From Fusobacterium ulcerans ATCC 49185 (GTDB lineage: Bacteria; Fusobacteriota; Fusobacteriia; Fusobacteriales; Fusobacteriaceae), in contig NZ_LR215979.1 in assembly GCF_900683735.1 (NCBI RefSeq), positions 1,302,001 to 1,366,000 on the forward strand: a stretch of 64,000 bases of DNA, given 5' to 3'. Each line of letters opens with the position of its first letter. Positions within the stretch are counted from its first letter, which is position 1. The notes under the pieces were generated by a model that had not been told where the DNA came from, searched no databases, and saw only the letters and a list, made by a program, of their open reading frames with translations. Shown here in pieces: positions 27,853-36,779 of the stretch. The translations under genes and the position numbers were made by a program.

Positions 27853-28534
27853 AACTTTTATAATAATCTTTTTTCTTATCAATCTTTTCTTTGATATTTA
27901 TACAATCATTTAAATGCCCTATTTGATGTCTAGTTCCAGGCATAAGTATTATTCCAGCTACATTTTTTCTTCCCCAGAAATCTAGAAGCCATATTGAATC
28001 AGGATGCTCAGTTACTCCACCCTCTTTCACTATTTTTTCAATATTTTTGCTTTCTATTTTTCTTTTCATATCTTCAAATTTGAGTTTTGAAAATATTGAT
28101 TGAGTTTGATTACCCACAGCTTTTCTATATTCTTTTAATGCTTCTATATCTATACTTTTGCTTAAATCTATTATTTCATCATCAGTCATTGCATTTCCAG
28201 TATCATTAACAGATACATTCATTTTCATTTTCCATTCTTTATTATAAATTTGTTCAGAATTATTTAGAAGAATATTCACAGTTAAATCTTCAATTCTTGT
28301 TATATGCCATATATTCCAAGCTATAGTTACATCTTTGACCGTAGGCATAATTGAAAAGTCTTTTATATCAAGCATTTTCCATAATTGATCCATTAGAGTA
28401 TTGTCGTTATCAGAAAAATGAAGATTTCTGTGCATAGATAAATAAAGATCTTTCGCTTTATCAAAAGTCTCTTTTTTTCCTATTAACTCTTTTAATTCTT
28501 TTTGTTGTATATTCCATTCTGATGCTATACTCAT
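27851..28534 (-). CDS. DinB-like (DUF664-type) four-helix protein
   Basis: A 227-residue soluble protein. The IAWNIWHITRIEDL segment (His and acidic residues on a helix) and the late MPGTRHQIGHLNDC segment carry the spaced histidines of the DinB/YfiT metal-binding bundle. Function is unknown; relatives act as thiol-dependent transferases or stress proteins. AAGGAG precedes the ATG. A decayed acetyltransferase gene lies directly upstream, apparently in the same transcript. Confidence 0.7.
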   Translation of the reverse strand: MSIASEWNIQQKELKELIGKKETFDKAKDLYLSMHRNLHFSDNDNTLMDQLWKMLDIKDFSIMPTVKDVTIAWNIWHITRIEDLTVNILLNNSEQIYNKEWKMKMNVSVNDTGNAMTDDEIIDLSKSIDIEALKEYRKAVGNQTQSIFSKLKFEDMKRKIESKNIEKIVKEGGVTEHPDSIWLLDFWGRKNVAGIILMPGTRHQIGHLNDCINIKEKIDKKKDYYKS

Positions 28535-28552
28535 AAATTTCTCCTTTTGTAC

Positions 28553-28794
28553 TTATAGTATTTTTGTATCTGGCAGCTCACTTCTTAATACTTCAAATTG
28601 TCCTTTTTTATAATATCTTGGAAGCATATCAAGATATTTTAATTTTTTTAATGGCATACATAATGAAAGAGCTTTTGTTCCTTTAGGTATTTGGAAAGAT
28701 TAAAGATTCCACTTACTAAACCATCTATCACACCTAAATGAGCCCATGGTGGACTGGGAGACTTTTTTTCCAATAAATAATGCTTCCAATTCAT
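28553..28794 (-). pseudogene. Frameshifted remnant, probably of a GNAT acetyltransferase
   Basis: From an ATG at 28794 the frame reads MNWKHYLLEKKSPSPPWAHL... and GVIDGLVSGIFNLSKYL, then stops at 28648. Shifting frame near 28680 restores an open sequence that ends at 28553 and includes PRYYKKGQFEVLRSELPDTK. PPWAHLGVI and YYKKGQFEVLRSELP resemble the two ends of the GNAT pattern (LGV...G and YxKxGFEV), with the acetyl-CoA loop between them damaged. No intact copy is in the window. The parent family is a tentative call; the frame disruption itself is clear. Confidence 0.5.
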
Positions 28795-28870
28795 AATTTT
28801 CACCTGTCTTTTATATTCTTTACTATATTTATACCTTATTTTTATCCTTACTACAAGTTTATATTTAAAA

Positions 28871-28900
28871 AGAGGGAAACTTTTTATTTCCCTCTGAAAT
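28871..28900 (-). terminator. Terminator after the nitroreductase gene
   Basis: AGAGGGAAA (28871-28879) pairs with TTTCCCTCT (28887-28895). On the - strand it runs into TTTTTAAATAT. It lies about 115 bp past the nitroreductase stop. Confidence 0.7.
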
Positions 28901-29010
28901 AGTAATAAATAAATTCATTAGTTGATTATAAAACTTATTGCTATTATTACCTTTATTGCTTTCTAAAATTATTGTATTTATAAAGATAAAATTATCATTT
29001 AACCTCAATA

Positions 29011-29517
29011 TTAGAATTTGTTAAAATGAAGTTTAGTCATATCAACATCAGCATCTGTATAAGCAGGTTTTTCTTCAGCTGGATATCCTAAAGCTATCAT
29101 ATTATGAACTTTTAATTCTGATGGAGCTCCAAGTATTTTTTTGATATTTTCATCAGTTGCATTTCCTTCACTGTCTACTTTTTCTTTAGTCTGTATCCAG
29201 CACGATCCAAGTCCTAATTCATGAGCTTTTAATTGAATTATAGTACTGGCAATAGCACAGTCATCATCCCAAGTAGGATTCACATGTCCAAATATTACTA
29301 TCATAAGAGGTGCTTCAGCAGCAAATACTGCTCCACTTTCTTTAGATACAGATAATTTTTTTATTGTTTCTTTATCATCAACTACTACAAATTCATATGG
29401 TTTTCCATTTCTTCCGCTTGGAGATACTAAAGCAGTCTTCATAAGTTCCATTACCACTTCTTTTTCAATTTTTTTCTCTTTAAATTTTCTTACTGTTCTT
29501 CTGCTTAAAAAATCCAT
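29011..29517 (-). CDS. Nitroreductase family protein
   Basis: A 168-residue FMN-dependent oxidoreductase. It begins MDFLSRRTVRKFKEKKIEKE, the usual RRSVRxF FMN-binding start, and has ALVSPSGRNGKPYEFVVV, an LGLGSCWIQ segment and a C-terminal MIALGYPAEEKPAY. It is short but complete for the small nitroreductase class. It lies 20 bp downstream of the endonuclease IV gene, likely in one operon. The substrate is unknown. Confidence 0.9.
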   Translation of the reverse strand: MDFLSRRTVRKFKEKKIEKEVVMELMKTALVSPSGRNGKPYEFVVVDDKETIKKLSVSKESGAVFAAEAPLMIVIFGHVNPTWDDDCAIASTIIQLKAHELGLGSCWIQTKEKVDSEGNATDENIKKILGAPSELKVHNMIALGYPAEEKPAYTDADVDMTKLHFNKF

Positions 29518-29537
29518 ATTTATTCCTCCTTAGATAC

Positions 29538-30410
29538 TTATTTTATAAGACTATATAAAAGGTTTATTTCCTCTTTCCAGATAGAACTATCAATAGTTTC
29601 CAGTATAATAGGAATATTGTCAAATCTATCATCATTCATAAATCTTTCAAAAAATTCCATACCTAATATTCCTTTTCCAATGCTGTCATGTCTATCTTTT
29701 CTGCTTCCAGTATCAAATTTAGAGTCGTTAAGATGTACACCTCTAAGATATTTAAAACCAACATATTTTTCAAATTCATCCATAGTTTTTTTATATCCTG
29801 CTTCATCTTTCAATTCATATCCAGCAGTTATTGTATGACAAGTATCAATACAAGCTCCTATTCTTTCTTTGTTTTTTACTTTTTCAATAATTTTGCCTAA
29901 ATGTTCAAATTTATATCCCATATTTGAACCTTGTCCAGATGTATTTTCCAATACTATAACTATATTTTCTGTAGCATCAATAGCTTTATTTATACATTCT
30001 GCTATATTATTTATACACTCATCTTCTGATATTTCATTTAAATGACTTCCTGGATGAGTATTAAGATACTTCAACCCTAACTGATCACATCTTTTTATTT
30101 CTTCAATAAAAGCATTGAGAGACTTTTCTCTTTTTTCTTCATCTTTTGCTCCTAAATTTATAAGGTAGCTGTCATGTGGAAGGATATATTCCTTGCTATA
30201 ACCATGTACTTGTAAAGCTTTTTTAAATTTTTTTATATCTTCATCAGTTAATGGTTTAGCTTCCCATCTTCTCTGATTTTTAACAAACATTCCAAATGCT
30301 TTAGCACCTATTTCTTCAGCATTTTTAGGAGCATTGAAAACTCCTCCTACAGTGCTGACATGAGCACCAATAAATTTACTTTTGATCTTATCTTCTCTTG
30401 TTCTTTCCAT
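29538..30410 (-). CDS. nfo: Endonuclease IV (AP endonuclease)
   Basis: A 290-residue TIM-barrel DNA-repair enzyme that cuts at abasic sites using three zinc ions. Visible blocks are IGAHVSTVGGVFNAPKNAEEIGAKAFGMF, ILPHDSYLINLGA, LNTHPGSHL, IVLENTSGQGSNMGYKFEHLG, GACIDTCHTITAGYEL, VHLNDSKFDTGSRKDRHDSIGKG and IPIILETIDS. All the zinc-ligand motifs are intact. AAAGGAA lies before the ATG. Confidence 0.96.
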   Translation of the reverse strand: MERTREDKIKSKFIGAHVSTVGGVFNAPKNAEEIGAKAFGMFVKNQRRWEAKPLTDEDIKKFKKALQVHGYSKEYILPHDSYLINLGAKDEEKREKSLNAFIEEIKRCDQLGLKYLNTHPGSHLNEISEDECINNIAECINKAIDATENIVIVLENTSGQGSNMGYKFEHLGKIIEKVKNKERIGACIDTCHTITAGYELKDEAGYKKTMDEFEKYVGFKYLRGVHLNDSKFDTGSRKDRHDSIGKGILGMEFFERFMNDDRFDNIPIILETIDSSIWKEEINLLYSLIK

Positions 30411-30588
30411 ATCATTCCTTTCTATGCGAATCTTTCCTACATATATTATACTATTTTATGCAATAAAATAAAAGAGGCTATTAAAATTATGATAATTAAA
30501 AAAAATAAACAATAAATAAAAGAAATTTGTTTTTTTTGGCGAATATCTATATTATAAGAAAAATATATAACTATTAGGAGGAATTTAT

Positions 30589-31035
30589 ATGAAAATGAAA
30601 AAATTAAGCTATATTATTACAGGTTCTCTTTTATCAGCTTTGGTTCTTGCTGGATGTGGAAATGACAAACCTACACAGGAAGTACAAAAGCTTATGGCAG
30701 AAACTCAAAAAGATTTTGCAGTTTTTCAAGAAAGTATTGTTAAAGATTCTACTATGACTGAAGTACAGGCAGAGGATAAAATTCAAAAATTATTAGCTGA
30801 AATTCAAACTAAAGAAGATGCTGCAAAAAAAGAAATAGCTAGCATAAAAAATAAAGCTGAACAGGATAAATTAACAAAGGAAATAGAAAAAACATTTGGA
30901 ACTATGAAACAAACTCTTATTTCTCTTGAAAAGAAAATAAAAACTCCTACTCCAAATCCTTATGAAGAACAAGTAGAAGTACAAGAAATAGAAACTGTAG
31001 AAGGAACTAATGATGGACAAGCTCAATCTAACTAA
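30589..31035 (+). CDS. Small lipoprotein with coiled-coil region
   Basis: A 148-residue protein with a type II signal peptide ending in lipobox LAGC (MKMKKLSYIITGSLLSALVLAGC; lipidated Cys22). The mature part is charged and helical (about residues 30-125), consistent with a coiled coil, and ends in a Pro/Glu-rich tail. AGGAGG precedes the start. Function is unknown; it is probably anchored in the inner leaflet of the outer membrane or in the cytoplasmic membrane. Confidence 0.85.
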   Translation: MKMKKLSYIITGSLLSALVLAGCGNDKPTQEVQKLMAETQKDFAVFQESIVKDSTMTEVQAEDKIQKLLAEIQTKEDAAKKEIASIKNKAEQDKLTKEIEKTFGTMKQTLISLEKKIKTPTPNPYEEQVEVQEIETVEGTNDGQAQSN

Positions 31036-31099
31036 AAAAATCTTTATTTCTTATAATTGAAAATTATACTAATGGGTTCAAATAAATTTAACCATGCAA

Positions 31100-31130
31100 A
31101 AAAAGCTCTCAAAAATATGAGAGCTTTTTA
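31100..31130. terminator. Bidirectional terminator
   Basis: AAAAAGCTCTCA (31100-31111) pairs with TGAGAGCTTTTT (31118-31129). It overlaps the last bases of the convergent small gene. Confidence 0.85.
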
Positions 31131-31415
31131 TATAGTGTTTATTAAGTAAGAAACAATTTCTTTATCTTTTCCTGTAAGCATAACAAGAATTCCTCCATTT
31201 TTGTCAGAATCTTTGATTACTAATGGATTTTCTGCTTTTCCTTCTTCCAGATAATGAAAAAATTTAATCTTTTCAATTATCAGTTCTTCCATATTAGAAA
31301 CATTCTTTATCTTATAATCTCTTTTTAAATCATTTAATTCTTTTTCAAAATTTTCTAGTGTAAATTCAAAATTACTCTCTGAGTGATTTTTTATTTTTGT
31401 TATTTTTACAACCAC
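31128..31415 (-). CDS. Hypothetical protein, 95 aa
   Basis: Not recognised. A small, soluble, charged protein starting at a GTG (31415) with AGGTGA upstream. The N-terminal half looks helical (FEFTLENFEKELNDLKRDYKI), and the C-terminal half has short beta-like segments (GGILVMLTGKDKEIVSYLI). Its stop lies within a terminator shared with the convergent lipoprotein gene. Confidence 0.6.
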   Translation of the reverse strand: MVVKITKIKNHSESNFEFTLENFEKELNDLKRDYKIKNVSNMEELIIEKIKFFHYLEEGKAENPLVIKDSDKNGGILVMLTGKDKEIVSYLINTI

Positions 31416-31707
31416 GGCACATCACCTATTCTAAAATTTTTTATATTTTATACTAGTACCAAACAGTAAAGTTTACTAAATTCTCAAATATATAAATGTT
31501 AATTGTATGATAACATTTTTTTTCATTTTTGTAAATAATAGCAAAAAAAATGATTACATTTTTTTCTTTGTTAAAGTGTAATTTCTTTTAATTTGAAGAT
31601 TATTATTGTATTTTAAAAAAAACAAAAATATTTTTTATGCATTTTAAAAATAATATTTTATTAGAACAGAATAATTCAAATAAAGATAAAAAAATTGAAT
31701 TAAGTTA

Positions 31708-31736
31708 TTGACTTAATATTGTAATTCGTGTAAAAA
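31708..31736 (+). promoter_or_regulatory. Promoter candidate for the ROK gene
   Basis: In the 359-bp AT-rich gap 31416-31774, TTGACT (31708-31713) is followed after 17 bp by a weak -10, TAAAAA (31731-31736). Nothing else was recognised in the gap. Confidence 0.45.
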
Positions 31737-31774
31737 TATAGGTAGAAGTATCCAACTATTCAAAAGGAGAAAAG

Positions 31775-32941
31775 ATGGAAATAATTTATCAAAAGAGAGA
31801 GAAGCTCAGAAATGAAAACAGAACTTTTAGATTTCTGGTAGAGGTAAGAGAATTCAGCAAACTAGAAATATCTCAATATTTGAATATCAGTATACCTACA
31901 GTTACAAAGATATTAGAGAGATTTCTTACAAGCAAGCTGATATATGAAACAGGAACCAATAATGGAAAACTTGGGAGAAAAGCAGTAAAATATCAATTTA
32001 ATCCTGATGCTTATTTTTCTATTGGGATTAAAGTTGAGATGAATCATATATCTATTGTTCTGATTAATCTTGATGGTAGAATATTAAAGCAAACTGTTGT
32101 TAAAGAAGAATTTATAAACAGTGAAAATTTTGTCTTTCTGGTTATAAATGAATTGAAAAAGTTTTTGTGGGAATTTGATAAAAAAGAATTTATAAAAGGA
32201 ATAGGGATAGTTCTTCCAGGGGTTGTAGATCCAGAAAATAATATGATAAAATTAGGTGGGAATTTTACTCTTCTAAATCAGGATATGAAAGAGATAGCAG
32301 AAGAATTCAATCTTCCAATATTTTTAGAAAATGAAGCAAATGCTGGGGCAATAGGAGAGTATATAGTTAACCACTCTGAACTTCAGGCAAAGAAAAATAT
32401 TCTCTTTATATCAATAGATACAGGTATAGGTTCTGGAATTATAATAGAAGACCAGCTATATCGAGGAAAAGGAAATAAATCTGGGGAAATAGGGCATATT
32501 CCTATTATTCCAAATGGAGATAGGTGTGCCTGTGGCAGTGAAGGATGTCTTGAACAATATTGTTCTAATCTAGCTTTAATAAAAGAATTTGAAAAAGAAT
32601 TTCAATGTGAAATAAAAGAATATGATGATATTTTTCAGGAAAGATTTATAGGAAATGAAAAAGGTAAAAAAATATTAGAGAGATATACTTGGATTTTAGC
32701 ATTAGGTATAAAAACAGCTCTGATGATGTTGAATTCTGATAAAATAATAATTGGTGGAAAAATCTCTGATCATAAAGAATATTTTGAACCTTTGCTTAAA
32801 GAGATAATCTTCTCTAATAATATTTTCAGTAGTGATACTGATATACTTGAATTTTCATCTCTTTCTGATAATGCTAATCTATTAGGAGCAGCATTTATTC
32901 CATTAGGAGAATTCTATAAAACTTACAATGAAAATATGTAG
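31775..32941 (+). CDS. ROK family transcriptional regulator (NagC/XylR-like)
   Basis: A 388-residue protein. The N-terminal winged helix (residues about 10-75: RFLVEVREFSKLEISQYLNISIPTVTKILERFL) is followed by the ROK fold. It has GIGIVLPGVVDPENNMIK, EANAGAIGEY, the ATP-loop ISIDTGIGSGIIIEDQLYRG, the GEIGHIPI motif and zinc motif CACGSEGCLEQYC. The sugar-sensing ROK domain plus HTH marks a repressor of sugar or amino-sugar genes. It stands alone, so its targets are elsewhere. Confidence 0.92.
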   Translation: MEIIYQKREKLRNENRTFRFLVEVREFSKLEISQYLNISIPTVTKILERFLTSKLIYETGTNNGKLGRKAVKYQFNPDAYFSIGIKVEMNHISIVLINLDGRILKQTVVKEEFINSENFVFLVINELKKFLWEFDKKEFIKGIGIVLPGVVDPENNMIKLGGNFTLLNQDMKEIAEEFNLPIFLENEANAGAIGEYIVNHSELQAKKNILFISIDTGIGSGIIIEDQLYRGKGNKSGEIGHIPIIPNGDRCACGSEGCLEQYCSNLALIKEFEKEFQCEIKEYDDIFQERFIGNEKGKKILERYTWILALGIKTALMMLNSDKIIIGGKISDHKEYFEPLLKEIIFSNNIFSSDTDILEFSSLSDNANLLGAAFIPLGEFYKTYNENM

Positions 32942-32984
32942 AAATATATTGTAAATTATATTTTTAGGGTAGTTATTCTTTTTA

Positions 32985-33013
32985 TTGATTTTATAGTTGA
33001 TATATGATAATAT
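32985..33013 (+). promoter_or_regulatory. Promoter for the GNAT leader transcript
   Basis: TTGATT (32985-32990), a 17-bp spacer and TAATAT (33008-33013) give a start near 33020, about 140 nt before the GNAT gene. Confidence 0.6.
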
Positions 33014-33041
33014 GTGTAATAAAATTTTAATTAGAGGTGAT

Positions 33042-33077
33042 ATGATGTTAAATAATGAGAGTGTGTTCTTCCTATAA
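33042..33077 (+). CDS. 11-residue leader peptide candidate
   Basis: TAGAGGTGAT places a good ribosome-binding site before ATGATG, opening the peptide MMLNNESVFFL. Its last codons form the left arm of a hairpin immediately downstream. This is the layout of ribosome-stalling leaders that control drug-modifying enzymes. Translation is inferred. Confidence 0.45.
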   Translation: MMLNNESVFFL

Positions 33078-33117
33078 TAGGAAGGCGGTTAAATTTCCTT
33101 TCTATTATAGGTTTTGA
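33071..33117 (+). promoter_or_regulatory. Attenuator-like hairpin before the GNAT gene
   Basis: CCTATAATAG (33071-33080) pairs perfectly with CTATTATAGG (33102-33111), and AAGG pairs with CCTT inside. TTTTG follows. The hairpin overlaps the end of the mini-ORF, so ribosome position would decide whether it forms. Confidence 0.6.
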
Positions 33118-33158
33118 TAAAATTTACAATCAAAAATATAATTAGTTGGAGGATAAAA

Positions 33159-33821
33159 TTGAATTTAGAAATAAGATTAGAAGAAAAAAATGATTATAGA
33201 AAAGTTGAAGAGATGGTTAGAGAGGCTTTTTGGAATCTATATGTTCCAGGTGCTAATGAACATTTTATAGTTTATTCTTTAAGAAATTCTGAAGGGGCTG
33301 TTCCAGAACTTAACTTTATAGCACTCAAAGATGGAGAAATAGTAGGGCAAATTTTTTATACAAAAGCTGAAATAAAGGATAAAGACGGAAAAAGTCATGA
33401 AATTTTACATTTTGGACCTTTATCTGTAGCTCCCAAATATCATAATCTAGGAATAGGAAAAGCTTTAATAGAGCATAGCAAAAAAATAGCAGCTGAAATG
33501 GGATATAAAGGAATAGCTATATATGGGTATCCTGGATATTATACTAGAGTAGGATTTCAAAGTGGTGCTAAGTTTGGTATAGCACGAGCTGATGGTGCTT
33601 TTCCAAAAGCGCTTTTAGTTATGGAACTTTATCCAGATTCATTGAAGGGAATTTCTGGAAATCTTCATGAAATTTTAAGTGCTCTTCCCTTTGAAGGAGA
33701 AGAATTTTTAGCATATGAGTCATCATTTCCTGCAAAAGAGAAGAAATATGAGCCATCACAAGATATATTTGCAGAGATGGCAGATAAGATGGAAGACCCA
33801 GAAAATATAAAAACTATTTAA
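33159..33821 (+). CDS. GNAT N-acetyltransferase (COG3153-like)
   Basis: A 220-residue acetyltransferase. The acetyl-CoA block is HFGPLSVAPKYHNLGIGKALIEHSKKIAAEMGYKGIAIYGYPGYYTRVGF. The LGPLxVxPxxQxxGIG and GxPxYYxRxGF pattern is that of COG3153. The start chosen is TTG at 33159, 6 bp after GGAGG; the frame is open upstream but runs into the leader hairpin. The acetylated substrate is unknown. Confidence 0.85.
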   Translation: MNLEIRLEEKNDYRKVEEMVREAFWNLYVPGANEHFIVYSLRNSEGAVPELNFIALKDGEIVGQIFYTKAEIKDKDGKSHEILHFGPLSVAPKYHNLGIGKALIEHSKKIAAEMGYKGIAIYGYPGYYTRVGFQSGAKFGIARADGAFPKALLVMELYPDSLKGISGNLHEILSALPFEGEEFLAYESSFPAKEKKYEPSQDIFAEMADKMEDPENIKTI

Positions 33822-33833
33822 AATAATCATATT

Positions 33834-33864
33834 AAAAGGGCAGTTTTTAACTGCCCTTTTTCTT
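33834..33864. terminator. Bidirectional terminator
   Basis: AAAAGGGCAGT (33834-33844) pairs with ACTGCCCTTTT (33850-33860), with T and A tracts on both sides, between convergent genes. Confidence 0.88.
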
Positions 33865-33877
33865 TATATCACTAATA

Positions 33878-34822
33878 TTAGAAATTATGTATAAATCCTA
33901 AAACTATCATGTCATAATAATAGTTTTTATTTATATATCCCTGATATTTTACATTGATTAGAAAATCTGGGTCAATATAATACCCCATACCTATACTAAT
34001 CATTCCAGTATCTCTTGATACTTCTAATGCCTTTATTTTCCCTGAATCTGTGATAAATCTTTTTCTATCTGCAAATTCATAAGACCATTCTGCATTTCCT
34101 GTAAATAGAAACTTATCTCCCATTTCTTTAGAATACATAAGTCCAGCATTTCCACTTCCTACTCTGTCATTAGATGTAGATATTCCATCATGACCTTTGG
34201 TAGTATATTGATTCCATCCAAGTCCTAAATAAGGATAAAGCAGTGACTTTTCTCCAAGTTCGAAAAAATAGCCTCCCTCTGCTCCTAGAGAATAATTTTT
34301 AGTTCTATAAACTATATTGGAAATATTTTTGCTTCTTAAGATATTTTTACTTTCATCATACCCAGCTCTTCCAATGAAAAGCCAGTTATCTTTATTATAA
34401 GCAAGATAAGTATTTAATCCATAAGTTCTTATTTTTTGGTCACTGCCAAAAGAATCATCAAAGTCGGCTTTTGATTTTATATATCCAAAACTCATTCCAG
34501 TCATCAGATCAGGATTTGATAAAAAAGTACTGTTAGTAGCCATCAAAAAACCTTTGATTTTAGCATCATAATCAGTATTATAATCATCTTTATCATAACT
34601 TGATTTAATTTTTCCTATTCCTTCAATATATTGAGAACTTCCACTGTAACCTCTTCTGTTCATTTTTTTGAACATTAGACTTTCTCTGAACTGACTGCTC
34701 CCTCTATCAGTTATTATTTTTCCATTTATTTCTGAAAGATTGGTTTGAAGATCATGAGTTCCTCCAAATAAGCCAGCAGAAACAGCTGCAAATACCAAAG
34801 GTAGTATTTTTTTAATTTTCAT
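33878..34822 (-). CDS. Outer-membrane beta-barrel protein (autotransporter-barrel type)
   Basis: A 314-residue protein. The signal peptide is MKIKKILPLVFAAVSAGLFGG, followed by about 50 residues and then a barrel of alternating strands (GFLMATNSTFLSNPDLMTGMSFGYIKS; WLFIGRAGYD; SLGAEGGYFFELGEKSLLYPYLGLGWNQY). It ends MIVLGFIHNF with the C-terminal aromatic used for barrel insertion. It resembles an autotransporter translocator without a passenger. Function is unknown. It is 14 bp downstream of the Bax-inhibitor gene. Confidence 0.85.
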   Translation of the reverse strand: MKIKKILPLVFAAVSAGLFGGTHDLQTNLSEINGKIITDRGSSQFRESLMFKKMNRRGYSGSSQYIEGIGKIKSSYDKDDYNTDYDAKIKGFLMATNSTFLSNPDLMTGMSFGYIKSKADFDDSFGSDQKIRTYGLNTYLAYNKDNWLFIGRAGYDESKNILRSKNISNIVYRTKNYSLGAEGGYFFELGEKSLLYPYLGLGWNQYTTKGHDGISTSNDRVGSGNAGLMYSKEMGDKFLFTGNAEWSYEFADRKRFITDSGKIKALEVSRDTGMISIGMGYYIDPDFLINVKYQGYINKNYYYDMIVLGFIHNF

Positions 34823-34836
34823 TCTATTCCTCCAGA

Positions 34837-35553
34837 CTATCTTCTTCTTTTACCAAATATTCTTAAAAGATATAGGAATAAATTTATAAAGTCAAGATAA
34901 AGATTAAGAGCACCAATTATTCCAAGTTTATTCATAACTTCTTCATCACCGTTTGCCATTTGGAAAGCTATTTTTTTAATTCTGTTTACATCATATGCAA
35001 TAAGAGCTGAGAAAATAACTATTCCTAAGACAGTTCCAAGCCAGTAAAGTATTGGAGCTTTAAGGAAGAAATTAATCACTGACATTATGATTATACTTAT
35101 AAGCCCAGTCATTAAATATTTACCATAACTGCTGAGATCTTCTTTAGTAGTATATCCATAAGCAGCAATAACTATAAACATTATCAAAGCTACCCCTAAA
35201 GTATAAAATATACTTACAGGATGGAATACAAATCCTAAACTGCTGAAAAGAATTCCATTCATTAGTGAATAAAGAAAGAACATCATTCTCGCAGTTCCAG
35301 AAGACATTTTATTGATTCCTAAACTCAATCCAAATACAAGAGCTATTTCTGCAAACATTATTATTTTAAAATAAGGCATTATAGAATACAGCAGTCTTGC
35401 ATTAAAACCAAATAGATATATTGGAACTATTGTTGTAATAAGCACTCCAACTACCATGTTTAAAAAAACTTTTCTAAGAAATCTATTAGTTGTCTCCACA
35501 TTGACATAGACCCCTTGTTCGTTACGCATCTCATTTAAATCATATTCGTTCAT
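34837..35553 (-). CDS. Bax inhibitor-1 / YccA family membrane protein
   Basis: A 238-residue protein with seven hydrophobic helices. It starts with a short cytoplasmic NxYDLNEMRNEQG segment and has the family blocks FLRKVFLNMVVGVLITTIVPI, SSGTARMMFFLYSLMNGILFSSLGF and the late pair ALIAYDVNRIKK and ALNLYLDFINLFLYLLRIFG (conserved Asp residues of the pH-sensing site). Members are proton-regulated Ca2+ leak channels or YccA-like FtsH modulators. AGGAGG lies before the ATG. Confidence 0.92.
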   Translation of the reverse strand: MNEYDLNEMRNEQGVYVNVETTNRFLRKVFLNMVVGVLITTIVPIYLFGFNARLLYSIMPYFKIIMFAEIALVFGLSLGINKMSSGTARMMFFLYSLMNGILFSSLGFVFHPVSIFYTLGVALIMFIVIAAYGYTTKEDLSSYGKYLMTGLISIIIMSVINFFLKAPILYWLGTVLGIVIFSALIAYDVNRIKKIAFQMANGDEEVMNKLGIIGALNLYLDFINLFLYLLRIFGKRRR

Positions 35554-35586
35554 TATTGTGTTACCTCCTGATTTATATTTAAAATT

Positions 35587-36759
35587 TTAAAAAGCTCTTT
35601 TTAAAATCTCAAGTACATCAGCTTTATGAAGCTTTTTCATTGTTCCAAGAGGCCCGAAAGCAACAGCTGCATCAGCCATTTTTTCAAGATTTTCTTCTTT
35701 TATTCCTACCTCTTGTAAAGTACTTGGGATATTTAGAGATTTAAAAAATTCTCTAGTCTTATTTATTGCTTCTTTTGCAATAGCCATAGGGTCATCTCCA
35801 GAAATGTCCCACACATATTTTCCATATTCTTCAAATCTATGAACATTTTCATCTGATAATACATATTCCATCCATACAGGAGTAAGAATAGCAAGCCCAA
35901 CACCATGAGTTATATCATGATAAGCACTCAGTTCATGTTCCATTCCATGAGTAGCCCAGTCTGTTGATATTTTACCATAAGTTAGGAGTCCGTTCAAGGC
36001 TAAAGAACTTCCCCACATAAGATTTGCTCTGGCTTCATAATTTTCAGGCTCATTATATGCAATAGGTCCAAAATGTATTATAGTTTTTAAAAGTCCTTCC
36101 ATCAAACGATTTTGTAAAAAACCATCATGGTCAGGTGAAAAGTACTGTTCAAATATATGACTCATTATATCAGCTGTTCCTGCAGCTGTCTGATATTTAT
36201 TTACACTATAAGTATATATTGGATCAAGTATTGAAAATACAGGTCTGAGAAGATCGCTTCCTATTGATAATTTTCTATTTTCATTCATATTTGAGATTAC
36301 ACTGTTTCCATTCATTTCACTTCCAGTAGCTGCTAATGTAAGCACAGAAGCAACTGGAAGAGCTGAAGTTAACTGCTTTATTTTATTTTTAACATAAAGG
36401 TCTTCCCACACATCACCATTGTATCTGCTTTGTGCTGCTATTGCTTTTGCACAATCTATTGTACTTCCCCCACCAATAGCCAATACAAGTTCTATTCCTT
36501 CTCTTTTGCATATTTCAGCTCCATAATATACACACTCAATTCTAGGATTAGGATCTACATTTGGCAGCTCAAAAATAGTGATTTCTTCTCTTTTTAATAC
36601 TTCTATAACTTTATCATAAAGTCCATTTTTCTTTATACTTCCTTTACCATAAACTAAAAGCACTTTACTTCCAATTTTTTTTACTTCATTTCCAAGCTCA
36701 TCTACTTTTCCAGTACCAAAAAGTATTTTTGTACTTACATTATAGTTAAAATTCTTCAT
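35587..36759 (-). CDS. Iron-containing alcohol dehydrogenase (BDH/YqhD type)
   Basis: A 390-residue group III dehydrogenase, family-typical in length. NAD(P)-binding is through the GGGSTIDCAKAIA loop (residues about 95-107). Metal-binding residues lie in TADIMSHIFEQYF and in GMEHELSAYHDITHGVGLAILTPVW. It probably reduces butyraldehyde-like aldehydes to alcohols during fermentation; exact substrate unproven. GGAGG precedes the start. Confidence 0.93.
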   Translation of the reverse strand: MKNFNYNVSTKILFGTGKVDELGNEVKKIGSKVLLVYGKGSIKKNGLYDKVIEVLKREEITIFELPNVDPNPRIECVYYGAEICKREGIELVLAIGGGSTIDCAKAIAAQSRYNGDVWEDLYVKNKIKQLTSALPVASVLTLAATGSEMNGNSVISNMNENRKLSIGSDLLRPVFSILDPIYTYSVNKYQTAAGTADIMSHIFEQYFSPDHDGFLQNRLMEGLLKTIIHFGPIAYNEPENYEARANLMWGSSLALNGLLTYGKISTDWATHGMEHELSAYHDITHGVGLAILTPVWMEYVLSDENVHRFEEYGKYVWDISGDDPMAIAKEAINKTREFFKSLNIPSTLQEVGIKEENLEKMADAAVAFGPLGTMKKLHKADVLEILKRAF

Positions 36760-36779
36760 AGTATATTCCTCCTTTGAAA

